Assembly (NCBI RefSeq): GCF_041435015.1
Contig: NZ_CP107989.1
Coordinates: 7,750,001-7,814,000 of the forward strand
DNA: 64,000 bases
Source: Streptomyces canus
Lineage (GTDB): Bacteria; Actinomycetota; Actinomycetes; Streptomycetales; Streptomycetaceae
Reading direction: 5' to 3'
Part shown: positions 23,281-32,450 of the stretch, one piece after another
How positions within the stretch are numbered: position 1 is the first letter of the stretch
How the letters are laid out: the number at the start of each line of letters is the position of its first letter
Notes under the pieces: model-generated
What the model saw: the letters and a program-made list of their open reading frames with translations, nothing else
Told to the model about the DNA's origin: nothing
The model's database searches: none
Made by a program: the position numbers and the translations under genes

Positions 23281-24321
23281 ATGTGGACCGACGAGCAGCA
23301 GCGGGAGCCCGGTGGTCAGGCGTCCGACGGTCCTCGCCGCCGGGCCACGATTCACGACGTGGCGCAGCTCGCGGGAGTGTCTCGGCAGACGGTCTCGCGG
23401 GCGGTGAACGACAAGGGCGAGATCGACCCGGACACCAAGGCGCGGGTACTCGAAGCCGTGCGGATGCTGGACTACCGGCCCAGCCGGTTCGCGCGCGGGC
23501 TGGTGCGGAAGGGGACGGTGACCGCGGGGCTGGTCATTCCGGATCTGATGAATCCGTTCTTTCCCGAGGTCGCGGCCGGGGTGCTGGAGGCCGCCGAGGA
23601 GCGTGGCTGGCAGGTGGTGGTGTGGGACACCCGCACCGACGGTGCCAAGGAGCGGGAGGCGCTCGGCGTGCTGTCCCACCAGGCGGACGCCGTGCTGGGC
23701 TACTTCAAGAACGACGACGAGGTCCTCGCCCGGTACCTCGGCGGTCTGCCGCTCGTCCTGCTGGAGCGCGGCCCGCAGCAGACCCGGTTCGCGGCCGTCG
23801 GTATCGACGCCGCCGCGGGCCTTGAACAGGGCATCGCCCACCTGGTCCGGGCAGGTCACCGCCGGATCGGCATGCTGGACGGTGACCGGCTCAGCCCCGG
23901 TCCCCGACGGGAGGCGTTCCTGGCCGAGGTGCGGCGGCACGGGCTGCCGGTCGACGACGGCTGGATCGCGATGTCCGACGGCCACGGCGTCGCGGGCGGC
24001 GAGGCGGCGATGGAGCAACTCCTCGACGCCCGGCCCCAGCTGACGGCGGTGTTCGGCTTCAACGACCTGATCGCCGTCGGCGCGATGCGGGCCGCCCGGC
24101 GCCGGGGCCGGCGGGTACCGGAGGACCTGGCCGTGCTGGGCTTCGACGGGCTCTCCCTGGGCGAACTGGTGGAACCCGCCCTCACCACCCTGCGGCTCGA
24201 CAAGCGGCGGCTGGGGCGGCTGGCCGTCGAGCAGGTCGCTCGGCTGCGGGCCGGCGAGAAGCCGCTGACCGGCGCGGATGCCTGGGTGGCGCCTGAGCTG
24301 GTGGTACGCGCCTCGGCCTGA
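23281..24321 (+). CDS. LacI-family transcriptional regulator
   Basis: A 346-residue LacI/PurR-type repressor. The headpiece is ATIHDVAQLAGVSRQTVSRAVNDKGEIDPDTKARVLEAVRMLDYRPSRFARGL (about 20-75), with the hinge after it. The periplasmic-binding-protein-like ligand domain starts GTVTAGLVIPDLMNPFFPEVAAGV and ends with the conserved VLGFDGLSLGELVEPALTTLRLDKRRLGRLAVEQ. There is no sugar gene next to it, so it is an orphan regulator here; its targets may be elsewhere. I used ATG 23281, preceded by a leaderless -10. Confidence 0.88.
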   Translation: MWTDEQQREPGGQASDGPRRRATIHDVAQLAGVSRQTVSRAVNDKGEIDPDTKARVLEAVRMLDYRPSRFARGLVRKGTVTAGLVIPDLMNPFFPEVAAGVLEAAEERGWQVVVWDTRTDGAKEREALGVLSHQADAVLGYFKNDDEVLARYLGGLPLVLLERGPQQTRFAAVGIDAAAGLEQGIAHLVRAGHRRIGMLDGDRLSPGPRREAFLAEVRRHGLPVDDGWIAMSDGHGVAGGEAAMEQLLDARPQLTAVFGFNDLIAVGAMRAARRRGRRVPEDLAVLGFDGLSLGELVEPALTTLRLDKRRLGRLAVEQVARLRAGEKPLTGADAWVAPELVVRASA

Positions 24322-24403
24322 GAGCTGCCGGGGCCATCGCGCACGCGATCGCCTTGATCCTGGCCACGTCCGATGTCCGCACCGGTGACGGCCGGCGTGC
24401 CCC

Positions 24404-26026
24404 TCATGCGCCGGGAACTGTTGCTTCTTGTGCGTCCAGGACCAGCACCGCGACGTGCAGGGACGTGCGCTGCAGGCCCGATTCCAGGTCGCAGCCGAGG
24501 AGCCGTTCGATGGTGTGGAGGCGCTGGTAGTACGCCTGCCGGGACATGCCGACGCGTTTCGCCGCGACCGACTTGTTCCCGGCCGCCGTCAGATAGGCGC
24601 GCAGTGCCGGGAGCAGATCGCCGCTGTTGCGGTCGTCGTGCTCGATGAGGCGGGTCAGCTGCCGTTCCGCGTACCGCTGAAGACGGGTGTCCTGCCGCAG
24701 GACGCCCAGCAACTCCGGCAACTGCACGTCGGCGGGGACGTAGAACCACCGTTCCGGGGAGGCCGGTGTGATGGCCTCGGCCGTCTGCTCCGCCTCCTGC
24801 CACGACCGGGCGATCCCGGCGAGGTCGGTCACCCCGGGGCCGACGGCGACGACGGCCTCCGGCCCCAGCTCCTCCCGGGTCAGCCGGCCGATCCGCTCGG
24901 CGACCGGCTGCCAGGCGCTCGCCTGTGCCAGTGCCAGAAGCACGCCGATCCGGCCCGGGGCCGTCTCGCCGACCAGGGCGCGGACGCCGGTATGCGCCAG
25001 CGCCTTCGCGATCCGTTCGTCGAGGTGCTCACCCTCGGTGCCGGTGTACGTGTGGCGGATGACCACGGCGAACAGCCGGTGCCCGAGGGCCGGGAGCCCC
25101 AGCGCCTCGGCGCGGGCGCGCGCATCCGCGGGGGAGCGGAACCGCCGTTCGTACAGGTCCCGCAGTACGGAGCGGTGGGCCCGGCGCTCCCACCAGGCCG
25201 GCCCGGCCAGGCGCGCCATGGTCAGCGCGATCGCCGCACGCTCCAGCACCAGGACGTGTTCCGGGTCGGGCTCGGCGTTCAGCCGGCCCTCCAGCAGGAC
25301 CAGCCGCCCCCACAGCCCCTGGTGGTCCTGCACCGGCGCGATCAGCCACCCCTCCGGGCCGCTCGGCGTGATCCTCTCCGGCGTCGGGGCGGCCCGCGAA
25401 CGCCGCGACCAGGCCGACACCACCGGCTCGTACGGCCGGCCGAGCAGCTCGCACATCAGGACCCGGTGGGTGAGATCCTCCAGCACCACCGGGGCTCCGG
25501 TGAGCTCCGCCGTGGTGTGCACCAGTTCCTCGGGATCCGCGCCCCGCAGCGTCAGGGCGGTGAAGACGTCCTGGATGTCCCTCCCGCGCCGCAGCAGGGC
25601 CCCCTGGGCGTCAAGGATGAGCGCGTGCACCGTCTGCGTGACGTCGATGAACCGGACGCCCCGGGCCAGCTCGACCAGCGGCACGTCACGGGCACGGCAC
25701 GCCGCCACCAGCTCGCCGGGCACCTTCCGGTACCGGTAACCGAGCTCCACGATGAGACCGGCCGCGCCGACGTCGGCCAACTGGTCGACATAGCCTCGCA
25801 GCTCGGAGGTGTCCTCGGGATGCGGCATGCCGGTCGTCAGCACCAGCTCGCCGCCCTCCAGGAAATCTGCGGGATTGAGCAGCTCCGTGACGTGCACCCA
25901 GCGCACCGCCCTGTCCAGCTGTGACTCACCGGCCAGCACGCGTGGCATCCCCTCGGTGAGCACGGGCAGCCGCAGTACCTCCGCGATCGTGGGGAAGTGC
26001 CCGTTTGCGGGCCGTCTGGGCGGCAT
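24404..26026 (-). CDS. PucR-family transcriptional regulator
   Basis: A 540-residue PucR protein. The N-terminal PucR ligand domain is about 10-140 (TIAEVLRLPVLTEGMPRVLAGESQLDRAVRWVHVTELLNPADFLEGGELVLTTG). A middle GGDEF-like region follows, and the C-terminal helix-turn-helix reads LPALRAYLTAAGNKSVAAKRVGMSRQAYYQRLHTIERLLG (about 480-520). It is divergent from the amine catabolic unit starting at 26306, with 279 bp between them. PucR proteins are typically activators of nitrogen-compound catabolism (purines, GABA, proline), so it probably controls that unit. Confidence 0.87.
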   Translation of the reverse strand: MPPRRPANGHFPTIAEVLRLPVLTEGMPRVLAGESQLDRAVRWVHVTELLNPADFLEGGELVLTTGMPHPEDTSELRGYVDQLADVGAAGLIVELGYRYRKVPGELVAACRARDVPLVELARGVRFIDVTQTVHALILDAQGALLRRGRDIQDVFTALTLRGADPEELVHTTAELTGAPVVLEDLTHRVLMCELLGRPYEPVVSAWSRRSRAAPTPERITPSGPEGWLIAPVQDHQGLWGRLVLLEGRLNAEPDPEHVLVLERAAIALTMARLAGPAWWERRAHRSVLRDLYERRFRSPADARARAEALGLPALGHRLFAVVIRHTYTGTEGEHLDERIAKALAHTGVRALVGETAPGRIGVLLALAQASAWQPVAERIGRLTREELGPEAVVAVGPGVTDLAGIARSWQEAEQTAEAITPASPERWFYVPADVQLPELLGVLRQDTRLQRYAERQLTRLIEHDDRNSGDLLPALRAYLTAAGNKSVAAKRVGMSRQAYYQRLHTIERLLGCDLESGLQRTSLHVAVLVLDAQEATVPGA

Positions 26027-26305
26027 GGGGGGTGCTTTCGTCCGAGGGGATCGGGCACACCCTCGCACCGGCCACTCACCGTGACAAGAGGGGGCAGACA
26101 TTTTGTACGGCCCGGCCGTCCGCGGTGACAGACCGTCTCGAGAAGGCCCTCAGGTGGAACACAGTGTGGGTTGACCTGCAGGTTCCCCCGGGCCGAGAGT
26201 GAACGCCATCCCCAGCGGGACCCGAACCGGAAGAGTCCCCACGATGTCTTCACCGTGCTGGGGCCCGACTGCCACCCGGACCACACCATCGAAAGGAGCG
26301 ACCTC
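26027..26305. promoter_or_regulatory. Divergent control region, PucR gene / catabolic unit
   Basis: The 279-bp gap must carry promoters for both directions. I see no clear -35/-10 pair or strong palindrome. The only AT-rich patch is CATTTTGTAC near 26098-26107, and a TTGACC near 26170 lacks a matching -10. An AAAGGAG ribosome site precedes the ATG at 26306. Confidence 0.3.
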
Positions 26306-27460
26306 ATGCGCAACCCGAAGCGCGTCGCCGTGATCGGTGCCGGCAGCATGGGCAGCCAGGCCATGTGGCGACTGGCCGCCCGCGGAGCCGAGGTCATCGG
26401 CTACGACCGGTACGCGCCGGGTCATGACCGCGGTGCGGCCGGGGGCGAGACCCGCATCTTCCGAGCCGTCCACCTCGGCGAACCCCGCTACATCCCGCTG
26501 CTGCGGCTCGCCGACCGGATGTGGGACCACCTCCAGGAAGAGACCGGATTCTCACTGCGACGCCGCAGCGGATGCCTGGTGATGGGCGAAACCGCGTCGC
26601 CCTCCATGGGCCTCCTCCTCGCCGCCGGCTCCACCCACCGGCTGGATCACGAGGTACTGGACCGGGAGGAACTCGCCCGCCGCTACCCGCAGCACCGCCT
26701 CCCGGACGGGCACACCGCCGTCCTCGACCGGAGGGGCGCCGTCATCAGGCCCGAGGCGTCGATCCAGGCCGCCGCCACCCGTGCCGAGCAACTGGGCGCC
26801 CGGCTGCACCGCTACACCCCGGTGCGGGAGATCGCGCCCGCGGCAGGCGGCGGGGTGCACATCGTCACCGACCAGGGCACGGATCACGTGGACACCGCGG
26901 TGGTGACCGTGGGCCCCTGGATCAACACCCTGCTCCCGGACCTGCCGCGCGCGGTCGACGTCCGCCGGCTGATCAGCTCCTGGCACATCCCCACCCGCCA
27001 CGACTGGTTCGCGGGCGGCGCCCCCGCCTTCGTACGCAGCACACCCCACGACTGCTACGGGCTCCCCTCGCCCGACGGCATGTCCGTCAAGCTGGGCCTC
27101 TCCTTCAAGCTGGGCGTCCACTCCGCGCGCCATCTGCCGGTATCCGACCCCGAACGGCTCGACCGGACGGTCCGTCCGGAGGAACTCGCCACCATGCGTG
27201 AGTTCATCAGCGAGCTGATGCCCGACCTGAACCCCGATCCCATCAGGATGTCGGCCTACATGGAGGGCTACACCGACTCCGGCGACCCGCTCGTCGGCCG
27301 CCTCCCCGGCGAGGACGACATCATCGTCATGGCCGGCTTCTCCGGCAGCGGCTTCAAACTGTCCCCCGCCATGGGCGAGATCGCCGCCGACCTCGCCCTG
27401 GACGGCACCACCGACCATCCCGTCGGCTTCCTGGCACCGGCCGCGGCCGACGCTGCCTGA
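26306..27460 (+). CDS. SolA/sarcosine-oxidase-like FAD-dependent oxidase
   Basis: A 384-residue DAO-family flavoprotein. The FAD-binding GAGSMGSQAMWRLAARG opens the protein at residue 9, followed by GGETRIFRAVH, the segment typical of N-methyltryptophan/monomeric sarcosine oxidases. C-terminal FAD motif GFSGSGFKLSPAMGEIAADLAL is intact. The stretch that carries the covalent-FAD cysteine in sarcosine oxidases reads SAYMEGYTDSGD here and has no cysteine, so FAD is probably non-covalent. It likely oxidises a secondary amine or N-methyl amino acid. ATG 26306 has AAAGGAG; the frame extends further upstream without support. Confidence 0.82.
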   Translation: MRNPKRVAVIGAGSMGSQAMWRLAARGAEVIGYDRYAPGHDRGAAGGETRIFRAVHLGEPRYIPLLRLADRMWDHLQEETGFSLRRRSGCLVMGETASPSMGLLLAAGSTHRLDHEVLDREELARRYPQHRLPDGHTAVLDRRGAVIRPEASIQAAATRAEQLGARLHRYTPVREIAPAAGGGVHIVTDQGTDHVDTAVVTVGPWINTLLPDLPRAVDVRRLISSWHIPTRHDWFAGGAPAFVRSTPHDCYGLPSPDGMSVKLGLSFKLGVHSARHLPVSDPERLDRTVRPEELATMREFISELMPDLNPDPIRMSAYMEGYTDSGDPLVGRLPGEDDIIVMAGFSGSGFKLSPAMGEIAADLALDGTTDHPVGFLAPAAADAA

Positions 27461-27572
27461 CCTGAAGTCACCCGCCTCCCCTCATGGGGAAGTCCGTCAC
27501 CGATGTGCCGGACAAACAGCGACAAATGCTGAATCGAAACCTGTTCCTGCAGCAAAGAACTGGAGTTCGTCC

Positions 27573-28253
27573 ATGCCCATTCCGTCGTTTCAGTTCCGGC
27601 CGAAGTACGTCTCGTTCGACTGCTACGGCACGTTGATCGAGTGGCCGATGACGCCCATCACGCGTGAGCTCGTCGGCGACCAGATCCCCGCGGAGCACTG
27701 GGACCAGTTCCTCCGGGAGTTCCGCGGCTACCGCTACGACCAGGTCCGCGGCGCGTACTACCCCTACGAGCAGGTGCTGCAGGACTCCTTCGAGCGGGTC
27801 TGCCGCAAGTGGGGTGTGAAGGCGGCGCCGGACGCGGGCAAGCGGTTCGCCGACGGCGTGCGCAGCTGGGGTCCGCACGCCGACGTGCCCGAGCCGCTGA
27901 AGAAGATGGGCGAGCACTACAAGCTGGTGATCTTCTCCAACGCTGAGGACTCCTTCCTGGAGGAGAGCGTGCCCCGGCTCGGGGCGGACTTCCACGCGGT
28001 CTTCACCGCGGAGCAGGCCGGCTACTACAAGCCCCGGTACGCAGCGTTCGAGTACATGCTCGACCAGCTCGACGCGTCCCCCGAGGACTTCGTGCACGTC
28101 TCCTCGCACACCCGCTACGACCTGATGCCGATGCACGACCTGGGCTTCCGCAACCTGATCCTCCTGGACCGGGGCTACGACCCGGTCACCCACGGCTACG
28201 ACTACGTGCCGGTGAAGTCCCTGGACGAGCTCAACACCATGCTCGGCATCTGA
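27573..28253 (+). CDS. HAD-superfamily hydrolase, haloacid dehalogenase type II-like
   Basis: A 226-residue HAD protein. The nucleophile aspartate is in YVSFDCYGTLIEW (D15), motif II in KLVIFSNAED and motif III lysine in YYKPRYAAFEYML. This arrangement is that of L-2-haloacid dehalogenases, but many members act on phosphates or are uncharacterised. It sits between an amine oxidase and a PotD-type importer, so an unhalogenated intermediate of the pathway may be the true substrate. That is inference. Confidence 0.82.
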   Translation: MPIPSFQFRPKYVSFDCYGTLIEWPMTPITRELVGDQIPAEHWDQFLREFRGYRYDQVRGAYYPYEQVLQDSFERVCRKWGVKAAPDAGKRFADGVRSWGPHADVPEPLKKMGEHYKLVIFSNAEDSFLEESVPRLGADFHAVFTAEQAGYYKPRYAAFEYMLDQLDASPEDFVHVSSHTRYDLMPMHDLGFRNLILLDRGYDPVTHGYDYVPVKSLDELNTMLGI

Positions 28254-28351
28254 ATCTCCACGCACACCGTCCCGCACGGACCGCCCAGAAGGACCCCCCA
28301 CCCAGTGTTTTCCGTTCCCCCGAATCCACACCCAGCACCAGGAGGCGCCCG

Positions 28352-29446
28352 ATGGAAGCCAACCGAATAGGACGCAGAACCGTACTCAGCACCGCAGGCG
28401 CGCTGGCCGCCGCCACCGTGGTGACCGGCTGCGGCACCCTCATGGGCAGCAGCGAAAGCCGCGGCTCGGGCAGCTCCAAGAAGCGACTCGTCGTCAGCAA
28501 CAGCGGTGGCGCCTACAACGACGCCCTGACCAAGGCGATCTACGAGCCGTTCGCCAAGGAGACCGGCATCACGGTCACGACGGTCAACTACCAGTCGGCG
28601 CAAATCATCGCCCAGGTCAAGCAGGGCCGTCCGCAGGTGGACCTGATGGACAACACACTGCTGAACTTCCAGAAGATGGCCCGCCTGGAGTGTCTGGAGC
28701 CGGTGGACCACGATCGGCTGAAGAGCGTCAAGGGCGCCGGGATCGCGGAGAACAACCTGCCGGAGCACGCGGTCGGCAAGAACGTGTGGGCGAGCGTGAT
28801 GGCCTACCGCACGGACAGTCTCAAGCGCGCCCCGAAGAGCTGGGCCGACTTCTGGAACACGCATTCCTTCAGCGGCCCCCGGTCGCTGCAGAGCGCGGAG
28901 GCCGACCTGCCGGAGCTGGAGTTCGCGCTGCTGGCCGACGGTGTGCCGCTGGACAAGCTGTACCCGCTGGATGTGGACCGGGCGTTCGCGTCGATGTCGC
29001 GGATCCGCGGCGATGTGAAGAAGTTCTGGAACACCGGCGCCCTGCCGGCCGTCCTGCTCGGCCGCAAGGAGGTCGTCATGACCTCCCTGTGGGGCGGCCG
29101 CGCGGATGAACTGATCAAGCAGGGGCAGCCGGTCGCCTACCAGTGGAACGGCGCCCGCAGGATGACCAACGGCTGGGGCATCCCGAAGGGCGCGGACAAC
29201 ACGGACGCGGCCTACCGGCTGATCGACTTCTCGCTGCGTCCCGAGGTGCAGGCGGCGTTCGCCAAGCTCAGCCCCACCGGCGGCCCGGTCGTCCCGGCGG
29301 CGACCAAGCTGCTCTCGGAGGACGTCCTGGCCACGCTGCCGACCTCACCGCAGAACCTCAAGATCGGGTTCGACGCGGATGCCGCCTGGTGGGACAAGAA
29401 CCGTGACGCCGTCACCAAGCGCTGGCAGGAGTGGGCCGATGCGTGA
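28352..29446 (+). CDS. PotD-type ABC transporter substrate-binding lipoprotein
   Basis: A 364-residue exported lipoprotein. The signal contains twin arginines (GRRTVLSTAGALAAATV) and the lipobox VTGC with the lipidated cysteine at residue 28. The mature part starts KRLVVSNSGGAYNDALTKAIYEPFAKETGI, typical of the spermidine/putrescine-binding family. It delivers the substrate to the two permeases and ATPase that follow. Its stop lies just beyond the start of the ATPase gene (8-nt overlap). Confidence 0.88.
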   Translation: MEANRIGRRTVLSTAGALAAATVVTGCGTLMGSSESRGSGSSKKRLVVSNSGGAYNDALTKAIYEPFAKETGITVTTVNYQSAQIIAQVKQGRPQVDLMDNTLLNFQKMARLECLEPVDHDRLKSVKGAGIAENNLPEHAVGKNVWASVMAYRTDSLKRAPKSWADFWNTHSFSGPRSLQSAEADLPELEFALLADGVPLDKLYPLDVDRAFASMSRIRGDVKKFWNTGALPAVLLGRKEVVMTSLWGGRADELIKQGQPVAYQWNGARRMTNGWGIPKGADNTDAAYRLIDFSLRPEVQAAFAKLSPTGGPVVPAATKLLSEDVLATLPTSPQNLKIGFDADAAWWDKNRDAVTKRWQEWADA

Positions 29447-30605
29447 GCGGACCCAGACCCCGACCGCCGCGAAGCTGTCCGCCGACGACCTCGCCGCCGC
29501 CCTGGCCCCTCGCTCCTCCTCACCGACGGGCAAGTCGTTGTCGGTGACGGGGCTGTGCAAGTCCTACGGCGGGACGACAGTGGTCGACGGCGTGGACATG
29601 GACATAGCGGCGGGTGAGTTCGTCACCTTCCTCGGCTCCTCCGGTTCCGGCAAGACGACCACGCTGATGATGCTGGCCGGGTTCACCGAGCCCGACTCCG
29701 GCGCCATCGCAGTGGACGGCCGGGACATCACCGAACTCAACCCGGGCAAGCGGGACTTCGGTTTCGTCTTCCAGCAGTACCTGCTCTTCCCGCACATGAC
29801 GGTCGCCGAGAACGTCGCCTTCCCCCTACAACTGCGAGGGGTGGACAAGGCGGAGATCCGCCGCCGGGTGGGGGAGACCCTGGAGGCGGCGGGCCTGTCG
29901 AAGTTCGCCGGCCGCAAGCCCCGTGAGCTCTCCGGCGGTCAGCAGCAGCGCGTCGCCCTGTGCCGGGTGCTGGTCTACCGCCCGCCGATCGTGCTGATGG
30001 ACGAACCGCTGGGTGCGCTGGACAAGAGGCTCCGCGACCAGATGCAGACCGAGATCAAGTCCATCCAGCGCGAACTCGGCCTGACCGTCGTCTATGTGAC
30101 GCACGATCAGGAGGAGGCGCTGGTTCTCTCGGACCGGATCGCCATCATGAAGGACGGCCGCATCGAGCAGTTCGACACCCCCCGCGGCCTGTTCGAACGC
30201 CCCCGTACCCCGTTCGTCGCCGACTTCCTGGGCGCCGCCAACTTCCTCACCGGCAAGGTCGAGGACGGCGGAACAGACGACTGCACCCGCGTACGGCTGG
30301 ACACCGGCGGTGTCCTCACGGCCCGCGCCCACCCCTGCGTGCCAGGACAGAGCGTGCGCGCCGCGGTGCGGCCGGGCAAGCTGCGCCTGGTCGGCGCCGA
30401 GGAGGGCTGCTGCACCGGCACGGTCGAGACGGCCGTCTACGTCGGCTCGCTCACCCGGATCGGCGTCCGCCTGGACGGGGCCGCTCCGGGGACCCCGCCG
30501 CTGCGGATCGAGACCGCCGCCGTCCCGCCGCGCACGGGCGAGCGGGTGTGTGTCACCGCCGACCGGGACGACGTCAGCGTCTTCGACGCCACGGACGGGG
30601 GGTGA
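29439..30605 (+). CDS. PotA-type ABC transporter ATP-binding protein
   Basis: A 388-residue importer ATPase. After an unconserved 25-residue leader come Walker A GSSGSGKTT, Q-loop FVFQQYLLFPHMTVAENVAF, signature LSGGQQQRVALCR, Walker B VLMDEPLGALD and H-loop VTHDQEE. A C-terminal TOBE domain (about 300-388) marks it as a spermidine/putrescine-class ATPase. ATG 29439 overlaps the binding-protein gene; the next permease starts 3 nt after the stop. Confidence 0.9.
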   Translation: MRERTQTPTAAKLSADDLAAALAPRSSSPTGKSLSVTGLCKSYGGTTVVDGVDMDIAAGEFVTFLGSSGSGKTTTLMMLAGFTEPDSGAIAVDGRDITELNPGKRDFGFVFQQYLLFPHMTVAENVAFPLQLRGVDKAEIRRRVGETLEAAGLSKFAGRKPRELSGGQQQRVALCRVLVYRPPIVLMDEPLGALDKRLRDQMQTEIKSIQRELGLTVVYVTHDQEEALVLSDRIAIMKDGRIEQFDTPRGLFERPRTPFVADFLGAANFLTGKVEDGGTDDCTRVRLDTGGVLTARAHPCVPGQSVRAAVRPGKLRLVGAEEGCCTGTVETAVYVGSLTRIGVRLDGAAPGTPPLRIETAAVPPRTGERVCVTADRDDVSVFDATDGG

Positions 30606-30608
30606 ACC

Positions 30609-31511
30609 GTGGCCGGCACCGCTCTCGCACCCGGCAAGGTGCGTGTGAAGACGTCCGCGATGCGCGGGCACCGCTCCCGGCTCGCCCTGGTCAACGCCGT
30701 CCCCGTCACGGTGTTCCTGCTGGTGCTGTTCGTGTACCCGATCATCGGGGTGCTCTCGCTGAGCCTCAAGGGCGACAGCGGCGGATTCACCCTGCACTGG
30801 TACGCCGACGCTCTCAGCGGCGTGAACCTGTCCGTGCTGCTCTCCACCCTGCGGATCTCCGCGGAGACCGCGGTGCTCAGTCTCCTGGTGGGTTTCGTCC
30901 TGGCGCACGCCATCGCCCGGATGCGGCCCGTCTTCGCCGCGCCGGCCATGCTGATCGTGGTGGTGCCGCACTTCATCAGTGCCCTGGTGCGCACCTACGG
31001 GTGGATCATCATGCTCGGTGACCACGGCCTCATCAACACGCTGTTGACTTCGCTGCACGTGCCCGGAGCCCCGTTCCCGCTGCTCTACAACGAGACCGGT
31101 GTGGTCATCGGGACCACCTCGGTGATGCTGCCCTACACCGTCCTGATCCTGCAGGGCGTGATGCGCGGCGTCGACGGCCGGCTCCTGGCCGCGGCGGCCG
31201 GCTTCGGCGCGAGCCGGTTCACCATCTTCCGCAGGATCTACCTGCCGTTGGTCGCGCCCGGGATCGGCACCGCGGGACTGCTCAGCTTCATCCTGTGCCT
31301 GGGCTACTACATCACCCCGGCCCTGATGGGCGGCGACAAGCAGACCGTCGTCGCCGCGCTCATCGACCAGCAGGTGATGCAGCAGGACCAGTGGAACTCC
31401 GCCGCCGCCTTCGGCGTCATCCTGCTCCTGCTCACCTTCGCCGGCCTGGGCGTGCTCGGCCTGGCCAAGCTCCGCCGCAAGAAGGCACACGCCCGAAGGA
31501 GCAGCTCATGA
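30609..31511 (+). CDS. PotB-type ABC transporter permease
   Basis: A 300-residue permease with six predicted membrane helices. The EAA-like loop is reads as AAAAGFGASRFTIFRRIYLPLVAPGIGTAG (about 195-225). The N-terminal VTVFLLVLFVYPIIGVLSLSLKG is typical of PotB. A GTG start at 30609 follows the ATPase stop by 3 nt, and its stop overlaps the next permease (ATGA). Confidence 0.88.
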   Translation: MAGTALAPGKVRVKTSAMRGHRSRLALVNAVPVTVFLLVLFVYPIIGVLSLSLKGDSGGFTLHWYADALSGVNLSVLLSTLRISAETAVLSLLVGFVLAHAIARMRPVFAAPAMLIVVVPHFISALVRTYGWIIMLGDHGLINTLLTSLHVPGAPFPLLYNETGVVIGTTSVMLPYTVLILQGVMRGVDGRLLAAAAGFGASRFTIFRRIYLPLVAPGIGTAGLLSFILCLGYYITPALMGGDKQTVVAALIDQQVMQQDQWNSAAAFGVILLLLTFAGLGVLGLAKLRRKKAHARRSSS

Positions 31512-32347
31512 TGGAACTGCCCGCCACCCGGGCCGGACACATCGGCCGCGCCCTGAGCGCCACCGCGATCCTGCTGTTCCTGGCGATGCCCATCGTCATC
31601 ATCCTGGTCACCTCCTTCGGCGCGGACGGCATCGGCACCTTCCCGCCCAAGGAGTACAGCACCCACTGGTACGAGCAGATGGCCGCGCCCGGCGGCAACT
31701 GGGCCACCTCCATCGCCCTGTCCAGCCTCATCGCCTCCCTCACCACGGTGTTCTCCCTCATCCTGGGAGCCACCGCCGCCACCGCCCTGGCCCGCGGCCG
31801 GCTGCCCCTGCACACGGCGGTCTACGGGCTGGTCCTGGCTCCGCTGCTCATCCCCCAAGTGGTCATCGCGCTCGGCCTGTTCCTGTTCTTCGAACCGGCC
31901 GGAATGCTCGGCAGCCCCCTGGCCATCGCCCTCGGCCACACCGTGCTCGCCGCGCCCATCGCCATCCTCATCATGATCTCCACGCTGCGGGGCATCGACG
32001 AACGGCTGGAGGACGCCGCCGCGAGCATGGGTGCCGGCCGGCTCACCATCGCCCGGCGCATCACCTTCCCCCTGGCCACACCCGGGTTGATCGCCGCCGC
32101 GGTGTTCTCGTTCATCACCAGCTTCGACGAGTTCTTCATCGCGCAGTTCATGTCGACCCCCGACACCCGCACCCTGCCGGTCCTCGTCTTCAACGCCCTG
32201 CAGTTCGACGTCGACCCGACCGTCACCGCGGTCAGCGCCGTCCTCATCGCCCTGGCCGTCCTGGCGCTCGCCCTGGTCGCCCTCGTCCGCAAACTCGGCG
32301 GTCACCGCGACGGCCGGAACGCCCTCCCCGTGGAACCGCTCGCCTGA
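31508..32347 (+). CDS. PotC-type ABC transporter permease
   Basis: A 279-residue second permease of the same importer. The EAA-like loop is DAAASMGAGRLTIARRITFPLATPGLIAAAVFSFITSFDEFFIAQF, whose TSFDEF segment is characteristic of PotC. It starts inside the stop of the PotB gene. A second in-frame ATG at 31511 is possible. The complete PotD-A-B-C set in one run suggests a polyamine, amino acid or related small amine as cargo. Confidence 0.88.
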   Translation: MMELPATRAGHIGRALSATAILLFLAMPIVIILVTSFGADGIGTFPPKEYSTHWYEQMAAPGGNWATSIALSSLIASLTTVFSLILGATAATALARGRLPLHTAVYGLVLAPLLIPQVVIALGLFLFFEPAGMLGSPLAIALGHTVLAAPIAILIMISTLRGIDERLEDAAASMGAGRLTIARRITFPLATPGLIAAAVFSFITSFDEFFIAQFMSTPDTRTLPVLVFNALQFDVDPTVTAVSAVLIALAVLALALVALVRKLGGHRDGRNALPVEPLA

Positions 32348-32450
32348 GCCCTGCGCCGGCACGGGCCCGCGCTACCGCTGACAGCGCCGTGCCCCACCCC
32401 CGGTGTGCCCGGCCGCGCCCTCCCCGAACACATCCCGCAGGAGACCCGTT

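Noticed and set aside
32341-32450. Terminator between the PotC gene and the second oxidoreductase
   Set aside because: Only a 7-bp GGCACGG/CCGTGCC pairing with a long loop is visible, too weak to claim as a terminator.
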